A DNA stretch of 64,000 nt from Myxococcales bacterium (GCA_016720545.1 JADKKK010000005.1:248001-312000), one strand, 5' to 3'. Numbered from the stretch's first letter, positions 1 through 9,623 are shown. The notes: generated by a model from the letters alone, not told the origin. Numbers and translations: made by a program.

Positions 1-121
1 GGGCGGCGGCGGGCAGGAGCACGAGCCGTTCGTCATTCGAAGCGAGCGCGGCGCCTCGGGGCAGGTCGAGGCGCACCGCGCGGGCGGGATCGAAGCGCGC
101 GGCATCGGAGGATGAGGTCAT
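1..121 (-). CDS. Partial hypothetical protein, N-terminal 40 residues
   Basis: An open minus-strand frame begins with ATG at 121 and runs off the left edge of the window. The readable part begins MTSSSDAARFDPARAVRLDL and shows no signal peptide or recognisable domain. An AAAGG-type ribosome-binding site lies just before the ATG. It is divergent from the secreted protein that starts at 270, with about 148 bp between them. No function can be given. Confidence 0.45.
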   Translation of the reverse strand, partial: MTSSSDAARFDPARAVRLDLPRGAALASNDERLVLLPAAA

Positions 122-269
122 GGTGCCTTTGCTGAGCGTGGGCGAAGTGACATACGAGGGACCCGACCGGGCACGATACCCTTCACGCGCGGGTCCGCGG
201 AAGGGCGCACGAGACCTTTCTTTATAGTTGGGGGCAAAACACGGTGTCAAATGCGCGTAAGGTCTCTCT
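122..269. other. Divergent intergenic region
   Basis: This short spacer separates two divergent genes. It holds an A/T-rich pocket (TTTATAGTTG near 220-229) that stands out from the surrounding GC-rich DNA and could be a -10 element in either direction. No convincing -35 partner, operator or RNA gene was seen. Confidence 0.3.
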
Positions 270-1772
270 GTGAGGTCTTCCGAGGGGGTCATCGCGCGTC
301 GCCGTCGCTCCGCGCTCGCTCGTCGGGCTCGCGGCCTCGTAGCGTGCCTCGCGTTCGCGTGGTCACCCGTAGCGCGCGCGCAGACCGAGGCGCCCGAGCC
401 TGGGAGCGACGCGGGCCCGCCTGTTCCGCCCGACGCGCCCTCGGGCCGCGTCGTCACCTACGGACCGGCGCGGGCCGAGGCCGTCCGCGGCGCGCCCATG
501 CGGGCGTGCTCTTTCCACGAGGCGGTCTGCGTCTGGGGGAGGGCAGGTGACGAGCCGACCTCGCGCGCGGTCCTCGCGCACGCCGAGGCCGCGTTCGCGG
601 GCCTCCACGGACCGCTGCGCATGGCGCGCCCGGAGCCCGGGCAGCTGACGGGCGCGTTCGACCTCATCCTCGTGGACGGCGAGGTCGAGGGCGAGATCGT
701 GCTGGACGAACGCGATCCTCGCTCCCCGCTCGATCGCGGCGGCGGCTACGGGCGCCTCTCCCGCCGCCTCGATCGGGGCTGCGCGCTCCAGGTGGCGGTC
801 ACGCGTCTCGTGGTCCGTGGCCTGCTCCTTCGCACCGCGCCTGGCGCGGACGAGGGATCCGCGCAGGCCGAGGCGCAGGCCGTCACCGAGCTGCTCGTGC
901 CCTGCGCTCCCGTCCGGGCGACCGCCGCCTACCTCACGTTCCAAGAGCACCCCGAGCGCGCGTTGGTGTCGCGCGTCGCGGGCGAGTCGGGCGGTCGGTT
1001 CGAGGCGCTGCACGAGCCTGCGCTTTGGGGCCTCCGCACCGTGGACGACCGCGTGGACGATCGCGCGGGCGCCCCGCAGGCCGTGGGCACGGCGCTCTTC
1101 TACCGCTGGCTCGATCGCGGCTACGGCACGGAGCCTGGGGCCGTGCTCCGCGGGCTCATCGCCCTCCGCGCGCACAAGACGCCCCCCGGCAGCGTGCGCT
1201 GGGTGAACGAGCCCGACGCGTTCGACGTGCTCGGGAAGAGCTTCGCGGGCAGCCTGTTCGAGGGGTCCAAGCTCGAGGACCTGCTCCTCGAGTTCGCCCT
1301 GTCTCGGGCGCACTTCGGGCCGGAGGCGCCCGGCGGTGTCCAGGCGTCGGGCGCGAGCGCGGCGCTGGGCGACGCGCCGCCCGTGCGGGTCGATTGGGAC
1401 GTGCCCTGGCCCGCGACGCCGCGTCGACTCGCGCCGGCCTACCCGCTCGAGCCCACGGGCGCGTCGTATGTGGTCGTCCATACCGCCGGCGCCGCGCCGG
1501 GCGCGAGGCTCCGCGTCGAGGCGGCGTGGGAAGACCACGCGAAGCTCCGACTCGGCTTCATGCGCATCGACAAGGCGGGTCGCGAGCTGTCGCGGGGGCG
1601 AATCGCGAACCCGCCTAGCGCGCGCGAGGCGCAAATGTCGATCGCCGATCTCGACCAGACGGAGCGGGTCGTGATCGTCGTCACGAACGCGGGGGATCCT
1701 TCGTTTCATTTCGACCCTGACGACGTCGTCTTCGAGCCTCACTCCTACGGCCTCATCATCGCCCCCGAGTAG
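270..1772 (+). CDS. Secreted hypothetical protein
   Basis: This 500-residue protein starts at GTG 270. The N-terminus is Arg-rich, followed by a hydrophobic stretch ending in a signal-peptidase-like PVARAQ at about residue 38, so export is likely. The mature part has no transmembrane helix and no family I recognise. The last third (from about residue 385) looks like an all-beta domain, with alternating hydrophobic residues and aromatics such as SYVVVHTAGA and FHFDPDDVVFEP. GTG is the only early start that gives a complete signal peptide. The gene stands alone upstream of the lipoprotein-kinase group. Function unknown. Confidence 0.65.
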   Translation: MRSSEGVIARRRRSALARRARGLVACLAFAWSPVARAQTEAPEPGSDAGPPVPPDAPSGRVVTYGPARAEAVRGAPMRACSFHEAVCVWGRAGDEPTSRAVLAHAEAAFAGLHGPLRMARPEPGQLTGAFDLILVDGEVEGEIVLDERDPRSPLDRGGGYGRLSRRLDRGCALQVAVTRLVVRGLLLRTAPGADEGSAQAEAQAVTELLVPCAPVRATAAYLTFQEHPERALVSRVAGESGGRFEALHEPALWGLRTVDDRVDDRAGAPQAVGTALFYRWLDRGYGTEPGAVLRGLIALRAHKTPPGSVRWVNEPDAFDVLGKSFAGSLFEGSKLEDLLLEFALSRAHFGPEAPGGVQASGASAALGDAPPVRVDWDVPWPATPRRLAPAYPLEPTGASYVVVHTAGAAPGARLRVEAAWEDHAKLRLGFMRIDKAGRELSRGRIANPPSAREAQMSIADLDQTERVVIVVTNAGDPSFHFDPDDVVFEPHSYGLIIAPE

Positions 1773-1827
1773 TCGCGAGGTCTCGCTTCGTGGCCTGTCC
1801 CGCGCGCCGCGTGCTACGCTCTCGCCG

Positions 1828-3826
1828 ATGCTCCAGCGTACGCGAGTGAAGGTCCTGGGCGGCGGCGTCGTGCTCGGCGCGCTGGCGTGGGTGGGGGTCT
1901 CCGGGGTCGTCGGCGCGTGCGCCGAGAAGAAGAGCGCGATCATGCTCGCGATCACCACCGACATGAAGGCCCCGAAGGACGTGAACTCGGTCTCCGTCAG
2001 CATCAGCACGAACGGCACGGTGAAGCACAGCTTCATCGGCCGCGTGCGGAACGGGGAGGTCGAGCTCCCGGCGACCCTCGCGATCGTCGAGCCCGAGGAG
2101 CCCGGCGCGACCATTCGCGTGCGCGTCATGGCGTTCCAAGACAACAAGCCTCGCGTCCTGCGCGACGTGCGCACGAGCATCCCGAAGGGTGGTCGAACAG
2201 GGCTGCTGCGCATCCCCCTCAACTTCGCGAACGACGGCTCCACCAAGAGCGAGCCCGTCGCGCTGCCCCTGGGCGACGGGGTGACGACGAAGAGCGGGAA
2301 CGCGGAGGGGTTCGACTTCTTCGCGTCGTTCCGGCCCGACTGCCCCGACCCGCTGAACGAGACGTGGATCGACGGCGCCTGTCAGGACAACGAGGTGAAG
2401 TTCGAGTCGCTGCCCGATTTCGACCCCGCCGCGATCATCCCGGCATCGGGCGCGGGCTGCTTCGACGTGGCGAAGTGCTTCGCGGGCGCGACCCCCGTGG
2501 GCGACCGTCTCGAGCACAACACCAAGGAGGGCAAGTGCACGCTCTCGCCCCCGGAGGGCGGGGTCGCCGGGCTGAACCTCGCGCTGGTCACGCGTGAGAC
2601 CGGCGAGTGCAACGCGAGCGGCGATTGCTACGTCCCCCTCGACCGCGGCGCCCCCGGCTGGCGCGAAGAGGGAGGCAAGATCGTGCTGCCCTTGTACGTG
2701 TGCCAACTGGCCACGGCGCGGAAGGCGCGCCTCTTCGAGCGTCGCGGCGGCGCGTGCGCTTCCAAGGAAGAGAAGCAGACCGTGTGCTCGGGGGCTCCTG
2801 GCGAGGCGCCGACGGACGGCGGCGACGCGCGTGTCGACACCCCCCCCCCGACGCTCGTCGCCAAGCTCGGCTTCGCGACGGCCGTCGCGATCTCCGGCAG
2901 GACGCTCTACGCCGCGGGGACAAGGGTGGGGAAGCGCGAGATCGCGGTGAGCGGCACGGAGCTCACCGACATCGCCGTCCCAGCGTCGCCCAACCCGGAC
3001 GCCGGGCCGTTCGACGCGGGCGCGGCAGACGCCTCCACACCGAGCGCGCCGCGCCCGTGGCGGATCGCCCCCGTAGGCTCGGTCTTGGCCGCCACGGACG
3101 GCTCGAGGAGCTATTTCGAGGACCCAGCGCAGAGGGCGCTCCTCGCGGTCCCGCCCGGCTTCGCGGTCGACGTCGCGGGGGCAGGTGGCTTCGCCTATTG
3201 GGCTACGGCGTTCGGCGCGTTCTTCTCCGACACCAGGGAGAACAGCGGTGCGTTCCCTGGCGGCGGCGAGGTGAGCGCCGTCGCGGCGGTGGACGGCTTC
3301 GCGCTGGTTGCGGGGGCGGGGAAGCTCGAGCTGTGCGAACGAGCGAGCGGGAAGCTGCCAGCCCCCCATCGTCGTCCAGGGTGCGCTGTTTCACGCGCTC
3401 GCGTTCGATCCAGCCACGGCGCCGCCAGCGAACTTCAAGGCCTACGCGCTCGCTCCGTCCGGTGTCTACGAGATCCCCGCGCGGGGTCAGGCGGCGCTCA
3501 CCGCGGGGCCGCTGCCGTTCACGCCCGCGGGGACTACGGGCCCCGCCCAGCAGGGGGCCGCAAAGTACGCGCGAGGCCTCGTCGCTGGCGCCAAGTGCGT
3601 GTATTTTACAAGCTCGGCCGGGGTGGAGTACGCGACCACCGGGGCGACCGGCGCGAGCGGGGTGCTCGCGCCAGCGCCGGCGCCCTCGTCCCCGGCGCTT
3701 GGCGTGGCGCTCGGCGCCGATCCGGCCGGGAAGCAGGCCGTGTACTTCACGGTGTTCGCGGCCGAGGACGCTGGCGGCGGCGTGTACCGCGTCGCCCCAC
3801 CCGCCGCGTGCGCGAGCGAGCCGTGA
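1828..3826 (+). CDS. Lipoprotein-like hypothetical protein, interrupted by a frameshift near 3362
   Basis: The ATG at 1828 opens a protein with a hydrophobic leader ending GVVGAC, a lipobox-like site. It continues with many Cys residues and a DAGPFDAG low-complexity segment, as in many myxobacterial surface proteins. Coherent coding runs in one frame to about 3360 and then in the next frame to a TGA at 3824-3826. The switch point is a run of six C at 3362-3367, and removing one C restores a single product of about 665 residues. Without the correction the first frame reads through Arg-rich non-biological sequence straight into the kinase gene. The corrected stop overlaps the kinase GTG (GTGA), which supports the corrected reading. 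It may be a sequencing indel or a real mutation. Function unknown. Confidence 0.6.
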
Positions 3827-5271
3827 GCGCGCCCCCCGCAGGGCCCGAGGCGGGGACCGTGCTCGCCGGCAAGTATCGCGTCGAGCGCGTGCTCGGGGTG
3901 GGCGGGATGGGCGTGGTGGTCGCCGCGACCCACGTGCAGCTCGAGCAGCGCGTCGCCATCAAGTACCTGCTCCCCGTCGCGCTCGCGAACCCCGAGGTGG
4001 TCGAGCGCTTCGCGCGCGAGGCGCGCATCGCGGCCAAGCTGCGAGGGCCGCACGTGGCGCGCGTGATCGACGTCTCGCAGTTCGACGACGGCGTGCCGTT
4101 CATGGTGCTCGAGTACCTCCAGGGACACGATCTCGCGAGCGAGCTCGAGAACAAGGGGCCCCTCGAGGTCGAAGACGCGGTCCGCTACGTCCTCGAGGCC
4201 TGCGAGGCCCTCGCCGAGGCCCACGCTGCGCACGTCGTCCATCGCGACCTGAAACCCGCGAACCTGTTCCTGGCGGTTCAGCCCGACAAACGGGCAATAG
4301 TCAAGATTCTTGACTTCGGTATTTCACGATCCGTCGAGGCCTCCGCGATCGCCCTCACGGGCACGGGCACCGTAATGGGCACGGTCTATTACATGTCGCC
4401 CGAGCAGCTCGCGGATCCGAAGGGGATCGACCATCGGGCCGACATCTGGTCGCTCGGGGTCATCCTCTACGAGCTGCTCACGGGCACGCAGCCGTTCACG
4501 GGCGACAGCGCGCCTGCGGTGATCATCGCGGTCCTCGCCAACCGGCCGCGTCCCATCTTGGAGCTTCGCGCGCTGCCGGAGGGCCTCGAGGAGGTCGTCG
4601 CACGGTGTCTCCGCGAGGATCGCGGCGCGCGTTTCCAGAACGTGGCGGAGCTCGCGGCGGCGCTCGCGCCGTTCGCGGCGGAGAAGGATCGTGGGAGCGC
4701 CGAGATCGCGGCGCGCGTGCTCGGTGTGGCCGCGGAGCCGGCGCCGAGCGTGGGTGCCATCGAGGTGGCGGCCCAGCGCGTCGACCCCAAGGCGATCGCC
4801 ACGGCGGCCACCGTGCTGTTCGACACGGGGGTGCCTGTCGCGGCCCCGTCCGCGTCGCCCGCCCAGGACGCCACCCGCCGCCCTCGCCGGGCGCTCTTGG
4901 CGCTTGGCGGCGTAGGTGCGCTCGCGGTCGCGGGCGTCGGGCTCTTCCTCGCGCGCGGGGGCTCCGGCGCAGGGGCGGCGCCCATCGCCATCGAGCCGGC
5001 TCATTCGGCGTCTTCGTCGGTGGGCGCCTCGGTGGCTTCCGCGGCCACGCCCACCACGGCGCGGTCGGCCGCGGCGCTCGTCGTCCCCGAGCCCTCCGCG
5101 TCGGCGAAGCCGACCGCAGCCCCTGGGCCCAAGCCGAAGCCAAACGCGTCGGGGTTGTCCGCCTCCCTTTCTACGCCCACACCCCCGCCCGTGCCGTCAG
5201 TCGCGACCCCGCCTGCCGTGACCGCCAGCGCGACTCCAAAGAAGAACCCCCTCGAAATGGGCCTCAAGTGA
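3823..5271 (+). CDS. Membrane-anchored Ser/Thr protein kinase
   Basis: A 482-residue Hanks-type kinase. The glycine loop GVGGMG is at residues 25-30, the ATP-binding lysine in AIKY at 47, the catalytic loop HRDLKPAN at about 140-147 and DFG at about 164-166, followed by the activation segment and a YYMSPEQ motif. After the kinase domain comes a linker, one transmembrane helix (about 356-380) and a Ser/Ala/Pro-rich tail ending in PLEMGLK. The kinase domain should therefore be cytoplasmic and the tail periplasmic. The GTG start overlaps the preceding stop by GTGA, and the next gene is coupled in the same way, so the three are probably one operon. All catalytic residues are present. Substrates are unknown. 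Confidence 0.9.
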   Translation: MSAPPAGPEAGTVLAGKYRVERVLGVGGMGVVVAATHVQLEQRVAIKYLLPVALANPEVVERFAREARIAAKLRGPHVARVIDVSQFDDGVPFMVLEYLQGHDLASELENKGPLEVEDAVRYVLEACEALAEAHAAHVVHRDLKPANLFLAVQPDKRAIVKILDFGISRSVEASAIALTGTGTVMGTVYYMSPEQLADPKGIDHRADIWSLGVILYELLTGTQPFTGDSAPAVIIAVLANRPRPILELRALPEGLEEVVARCLREDRGARFQNVAELAAALAPFAAEKDRGSAEIAARVLGVAAEPAPSVGAIEVAAQRVDPKAIATAATVLFDTGVPVAAPSASPAQDATRRPRRALLALGGVGALAVAGVGLFLARGGSGAGAAPIAIEPAHSASSSVGASVASAATPTTARSAAALVVPEPSASAKPTAAPGPKPKPNASGLSASLSTPTPPPVPSVATPPAVTASATPKKNPLEMGLK

Positions 5272-6329
5272 ACCTCCCCATCGCTCTCGTGATCGGCGGC
5301 GTCGTGCTCGCTCTCCCGCTCGCGGTGAACGCGCAGGCGCCTGCCAAGCCCGCGGCTCCCGCGGCGACCGCCACTCCTGCCAAGCCCGCCGCGGCCGCCT
5401 CCGCCGCCTCCGCGCAGCCTGCCCTCGAGGCGCCGCCGCCGCCCACCGCGCCTGCGCTCGGTGACTCCCTCACGGGACCGGCCAAGCAAGACTACGAGTC
5501 GGGAAGGCTTCTGTTCCGGGACGGCGACCACGCCGGCGCGCTCGCGAAGTTCTCGAGCGCTTACGACATCTCGAAGGACCCGCGGCTGCTCTGGAACATG
5601 GCCGCGTGCGAGAAGAACCGGCGCCACTACGCGAGGGCCGTGGGCCTCGTGCGGCGCTACCTGAAGGAGGGCGACGCGACGCTGCCTGCGGAGGACAAGG
5701 CCGACGCGGCGGAGCTCGTGAAGGTCATGGAACCCTTCACGGCGAAGCTGCGCATCACGGTGAGTGAGCCCGGCGCGGAGCTCACGCTGGACGGCGAGCC
5801 GCTCGGCGCGTCGCCCGTCGTGCCCGTCGTGGTGGACATGGGCGTGCGCAAGCTCGTCGTGCGGAAGGCGGGCTTCGAGGAGCTCACGCGCGAAATCCCG
5901 GTGGGCGGCGCGGCGGAGCTCGCCGCGGAGCTGACGCTCGTCAAGATCGTTCACCAAGGGCGGCTCACGATCCGCGCTCCGAAGGACGCGACCGTCTCGC
6001 TCGACGGCAAGGTCGTCGGCAGCGGCGCGTGGTCAGGCACGGTCGCGAGCGGCGGCCACACGCTTCAGGTCACGGCCCCGAAGATGAGGCTCTACCAGTC
6101 CGAGGTCATCGTCCTCGACAAACAGACGCGGGACGTCAGCGTCAGCCTGGAGCCCGAGCCGAGCAAGGGCCTTCCAGGCTGGGTGTGGATCGCCGGCGGC
6201 GCGGTCGTCGCGGGGGGACTCGCTACCGCTGGCTACTTCATCTTCAAGCCGTCGCCCGAGTACCAGGGGCCGCCCGGGACGCTCGACCCCGGGGTCGTGC
6301 AGGCGGGCGCTCCGTTCACCTTCCGCTGA
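5268..6329 (+). CDS. PEGA-domain TPR-like secreted protein with C-terminal membrane helix
   Basis: This 353-residue protein has a signal peptide (LALPLAVNAQA) and an Ala/Pro linker. A TPR-like helical segment with the typical SGRLLFRDGDHAGALAKF pattern covers about residues 75-155. Two PEGA-type beta repeats follow (ELTLDGEPLG and VSLDGKVVG). A transmembrane helix lies near the C-terminus (WIAGGAVVAGGLATAGYFIF). The family is very common beside Ser/Thr kinases in myxobacteria, and here the GTG start overlaps the kinase stop (GTGA). A role as envelope partner or sensor of the kinase is inference. An upstream in-frame extension exists but lacks coding character and overlaps the kinase. Confidence 0.8.
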   Translation: MNLPIALVIGGVVLALPLAVNAQAPAKPAAPAATATPAKPAAAASAASAQPALEAPPPPTAPALGDSLTGPAKQDYESGRLLFRDGDHAGALAKFSSAYDISKDPRLLWNMAACEKNRRHYARAVGLVRRYLKEGDATLPAEDKADAAELVKVMEPFTAKLRITVSEPGAELTLDGEPLGASPVVPVVVDMGVRKLVVRKAGFEELTREIPVGGAAELAAELTLVKIVHQGRLTIRAPKDATVSLDGKVVGSGAWSGTVASGGHTLQVTAPKMRLYQSEVIVLDKQTRDVSVSLEPEPSKGLPGWVWIAGGAVVAGGLATAGYFIFKPSPEYQGPPGTLDPGVVQAGAPFTFR

Positions 6330-6340
6330 CGGCGCGGCAT

Positions 6341-7486
6341 CTACTGAGGCGCCAGCGGCGCCCGCGGGGCGCCGGGACCGAACAAGGAGGTCGTGAGCAC
6401 GGGGCTCGCGCCCGCGTCGACCAGGCCCCGCGCGAGCGGCCCAAAACCGCACGAACGCGGCGTCACCTCGAACGGTCTCGGCCCCTCGTCGTCGGCGCAG
6501 CGACTCGGCGCGCGGCCCCCGTCGGCGGCCGTCATGGTCACGCACGAGCCCGAAGCGCACTGCGAGGCCTGGTCACAGGCGGCGCCGTCCTCGCGTACCT
6601 CGCCGCACACGCGGGTCGCGCCGTCGCAGAACGCGCCGCGCACGCACGCGCCCGGCTGGGCGCACGACTGGCCAGGCCTGGGCAGCTCGGCGCAGCGCCG
6701 CGTCGAGCCGTCGCAGTAGAGCGACCGCTGGGGATCGCAGCGCACGGCCGAGGCGCCGGCGACGATGCAGGCCTCGCCGCTCGCCACGTACGCCCGGCAG
6801 ACCGTGCCGGAGAGCGTGAGCTCGCAGAAGCCGCGCTCGTCGCAGACGGGCAGCTCGAGCGTGAGGTCGCGCAATGATGGAAGTAGTTTGCACTCTTCCC
6901 CGGGCGCGCGTCGAAGCTGTTTCGTACAGATCTTGCGGCGCCGGTCGAAGCCTGGGCGCGTGTCGAACACGCAGGTGGCGGTCTCTCTGGGGGCGTTCGC
7001 TTGGCACTCGGCCGCCTCGGTGCACGGATCACCCGGCGCCACGGTGCCGCGGAAGATCTTGGCGCACGCCTCCGAGTAGGGCTCGGCGGCGTCGGGGAGC
7101 GCGCTCGGGTTGCCGGCGTCGCTCGAGCAGCGCGCGGCGCGCGCGCGGTAGGAGTCCACGCAGCCCTGCACGGCCTTCGCGTCGTAGAGCACCTTGCCTC
7201 GCTTCGCGATGTCGGCGAAGCGCTGCGCCTCGGCCGTCATTTGCGCCTGACAGGAGCGCTCGTCGTAGGCGTAGGCGGCCTCTGCGCAGCAGGTGGCTAG
7301 CGCGGTGCAGTAGGTCGTGGCGAGGCGCGTCGCGAGCTCGTCGAGCGCGGGATCGCCCGAGCACCCGCTCGCCAGGATCGCCCCACCTGCGAGCGCGCCG
7401 ACCACGATCGCGCTCGCGCCGAGGACGCGTCGCGCCGCCGTCGCCGCCGCTCGCGCCACTACCCCGCCTCCGGCCGCGCGCCTCAT
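6341..7486 (-). CDS. Cys-rich lipoprotein
   Basis: A 381-residue predicted lipoprotein. A hydrophobic leader ends with the lipobox ASGC, giving Cys 42. The mature protein carries more than twenty cysteines in EGF-like spacing (for example CDGSTRRCAELPRPGQSC and CASGSC), typical of disulfide-stabilised myxobacterial surface proteins. The ATG overlaps the stop of the upstream hydrolase gene (ATGA), so the two are translationally coupled. The open frame extends further upstream without coding character. It is convergent with the PEGA gene, only 11 bp apart, and no terminator hairpin was seen there. Function unknown. Confidence 0.75.
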   Translation of the reverse strand: MRRAAGGGVVARAAATAARRVLGASAIVVGALAGGAILASGCSGDPALDELATRLATTYCTALATCCAEAAYAYDERSCQAQMTAEAQRFADIAKRGKVLYDAKAVQGCVDSYRARAARCSSDAGNPSALPDAAEPYSEACAKIFRGTVAPGDPCTEAAECQANAPRETATCVFDTRPGFDRRRKICTKQLRRAPGEECKLLPSLRDLTLELPVCDERGFCELTLSGTVCRAYVASGEACIVAGASAVRCDPQRSLYCDGSTRRCAELPRPGQSCAQPGACVRGAFCDGATRVCGEVREDGAACDQASQCASGSCVTMTAADGGRAPSRCADDEGPRPFEVTPRSCGFGPLARGLVDAGASPVLTTSLFGPGAPRAPLAPQ

Positions 7487-9429
7487 TCGGGGTCGCAGCG
7501 CCCGTCGCACGTGTGCCGTGCCTCGCCGGTTCGGAAGAACACGTAGCTCTGCTCCTGCATCGCGCGGCTCTTCCGCGGGAACGCGTGGGTGTCGGTCTCC
7601 GGCGCGGACGGCCGGTTCGTCTTCGGGCGCTTGGGCACGCCGTAGTCTTGCTCGACGTAGACGTTCTCGCCGCGCAGCGGGCCCTGCACGACGGGCAGCC
7701 CCCAGATGTCGCTCGTGGCGGGCGCGAGCACCTTCGCGCCGACCATGCGGCCGAGCACGCGTGAGACGTCGTTGTTCACCTGGGCGTCCTCCACTCCCAC
7801 GTGCAGCAGCACGTTCTTGGGCGTGCCGTCCTTCGGCGGCGTCGCCGAGATGTACTTGGCGAAGTTCGAACCGTCGCCGCGGTCCCACCCCACCGCGACG
7901 AGCGACATGATAGCTGAAAGATCGTAGGGATTCGGGTAGTTACGGCCGATGCTCCCCGCGAGCTCGCGCCACTGGTTGGCGCGCGCCAGGATCCACGCGA
8001 CCGACACGCCGGGCACGCCGAGGGTGCCGCGCTCGAGGTCGCGCGACATCGCCATCACGAGCGCGCCCTGCGTGCCGCCTTGCGAGTTGCCGTGGTAGTA
8101 GATCGCCTTCGGGTCGTAGAGCGCCCCGCCTCCGTCGCCGCGCTGCACGTTCACGTCGCGCGAGAAGCGGCCCTTCAAGAGGCGCACGAGCGCGAGGTGG
8201 TTGATGATGCCCTGGAGCGGCTCGTCGCCGATGTAGGCGAGGTTCGTGATGTCCTTCGGCAGGTGCAGGAACCACAGCAGGCCGGACGGCGTGTTCATGC
8301 CCTGCATGTCCGACGAAAGGATGAGGAAGTTGCGCTCGCTCGCGAAGGTGCGCAGCCACCCGTTGTTCGCCTCCGAGTCGCTCCCCAAGAAGCCATGGCC
8401 ATACTGGACGACGCTCGCGCGGTCCGGGCTCGTCCGCGACACGCGCGGGATCTGCACGCGGAACGTCACGTCCTCGAAGCCTTCGGCCACCGGCAGACCG
8501 TTCGCCCCGAGCCGGAGCTTTCGCGCGACGTCGTTCGGGCGGAGCGGCAGGACGAAGCTCGGCACCTTGGCGACGCCGGTCACGATCGTCTCGATGACGC
8601 CGGTGGGGCCGTCGGGGTCCCTCTTCACCTCGGTGACCGAGTACTCGGGCCCCTCCTCCCCCACGCGCTCGTACAGCGTGTCGCGCATCGTGCGGAGCGT
8701 GAGCGTGCTGTTGTCGTCGCTCGACGTCGTGAAGTCCCACGCGAGCTGCAGCTCGCTGCGGGGCACGCCGAGCTTGTCGGTGACGGCGAACACCTCGCGG
8801 TCGAAGCGCTCCTTGCGCTCGTCGACGCCCGCGACCGGGCTCGGCTTGCCGTCGCGGAGGGCCTGGAAGCCGCGGCTCGCCGCGCCGCCCGGCAGCCCGC
8901 GGACGGCCACGACGTACCGCTTGCCGTGCGCGAGCCCCCGCGCGAGGCGCAGCTCGATGACTTGTTTGCCGGCGTCCTCGGCGAGGTAGTCGAGCTCGGC
9001 CCAGTGGGGCTGGAGCTCGAGCGTCTCGGCGTCGATCACCAGGGTCTTGCTCGATCGCTCGAGCGACGCTTGAATGCCGTCGATGGACGGGGCGCCCGTG
9101 AGCGAGGCGCCCTCGATGTGGAAGGCGATCTGCGGGTACACCGGGAAGCCGTCGTGCACTCGGAACGGCTCGCGATCGAGCATCGCGTCGGTCTGCTCGC
9201 TCACGGGCAGGCGATCGCCGAAGTCGAGCTGGTGTGTGTGCCCGTACGGGCCGCCTGGCTTCCGGAAGTGGTCGGAAGGAAAGGGGAAAATGCACGACGA
9301 CTCGTCCAGGTTGTCGCAGACCGCGAACCCCTCGACGGCCGGCGGCGTGGCGGTGGGGGCGCTCGAGCAGGCGCCCACGGTGACGACAAGGGCAGCAGCG
9401 GAGGCGAGCGCGGAGGCGAGGACTCTCAT
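7483..9429 (-). CDS. Alpha/beta-hydrolase lipoprotein
   Basis: This 648-residue protein has a short hydrophobic leader ending VTVGAC, giving lipidated Cys 21. The mature part has alpha/beta hydrolase signs: an oxyanion-type HGFLG (about residue 343) and the nucleophile elbow GNSQGG (Ser near 447). Candidate acid and His residues follow in the C-terminal third (GVEDAQV and the DTHAF segment). The long N-terminal part resembles an added beta domain, as seen in large extracellular esterases/lipases of myxobacteria. The substrate cannot be read from sequence. It heads a two-gene unit with the Cys-rich lipoprotein. Confidence 0.75.
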   Translation of the reverse strand: MRVLASALASAAALVVTVGACSSAPTATPPAVEGFAVCDNLDESSCIFPFPSDHFRKPGGPYGHTHQLDFGDRLPVSEQTDAMLDREPFRVHDGFPVYPQIAFHIEGASLTGAPSIDGIQASLERSSKTLVIDAETLELQPHWAELDYLAEDAGKQVIELRLARGLAHGKRYVVAVRGLPGGAASRGFQALRDGKPSPVAGVDERKERFDREVFAVTDKLGVPRSELQLAWDFTTSSDDNSTLTLRTMRDTLYERVGEEGPEYSVTEVKRDPDGPTGVIETIVTGVAKVPSFVLPLRPNDVARKLRLGANGLPVAEGFEDVTFRVQIPRVSRTSPDRASVVQYGHGFLGSDSEANNGWLRTFASERNFLILSSDMQGMNTPSGLLWFLHLPKDITNLAYIGDEPLQGIINHLALVRLLKGRFSRDVNVQRGDGGGALYDPKAIYYHGNSQGGTQGALVMAMSRDLERGTLGVPGVSVAWILARANQWRELAGSIGRNYPNPYDLSAIMSLVAVGWDRGDGSNFAKYISATPPKDGTPKNVLLHVGVEDAQVNNDVSRVLGRMVGAKVLAPATSDIWGLPVVQGPLRGENVYVEQDYGVPKRPKTNRPSAPETDTHAFPRKSRAMQEQSYVFFRTGEARHTCDGRCDPE

Positions 9430-9623
9430 GGGGCTGTGGCGCTAGCACAGTCTGGCGTTTGCGCGAGGGCCCTGGCTCGGCGAGGCGCCCCGACGCCGGC
9501 CATTCGTTCGCGCGACGGCCCTTGCTCTCACGAGGCTGAGCTGCGCGATCTGTGGCTTCGCGCGAGGGCCGAGCGACGCCCTCCAGGGTCCCCGACGGCG
9601 CGGCGCTGCGCTACGCTAAGCGC
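9430..9623. other. Divergent intergenic region with three direct repeats
   Basis: The spacer between the hydrolase gene and the nucleotidase contains three copies of a GCGCGAGGGC-like core at 9461, 9510 and 9560, spaced 49 and 50 bp apart. Copies one and two also match over the next 15-17 bp (CCTGGCTC against CCTTGCTC, then CGAGGC). An approach to a start codon (CTACGCTAAGCGC) precedes the ATG at 9624. Nothing else was seen. Confidence 0.4.
9461..9582. repeat. Direct repeats of about 10-27 bp with 49-50 bp period
   Basis: The repeat cores are GCGCGAGGGC (9461-9470), GCGCGACGGC (9510-9519) and GCGCGAGGGC (9560-9569). The regular spacing of nearly five helical turns places all copies on the same DNA face, which would suit a regulator-binding array between two divergent genes. 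The function is inferred only from spacing and position. Confidence 0.4.

Noticed and set aside
1828..5271. A single 1147-residue lipoprotein-kinase fusion
   Set aside because: The middle part (about 3370-3822) is Arg-rich shadow sequence, while protein-like coding continues in another frame to 3826 and the kinase has its own GTG start.
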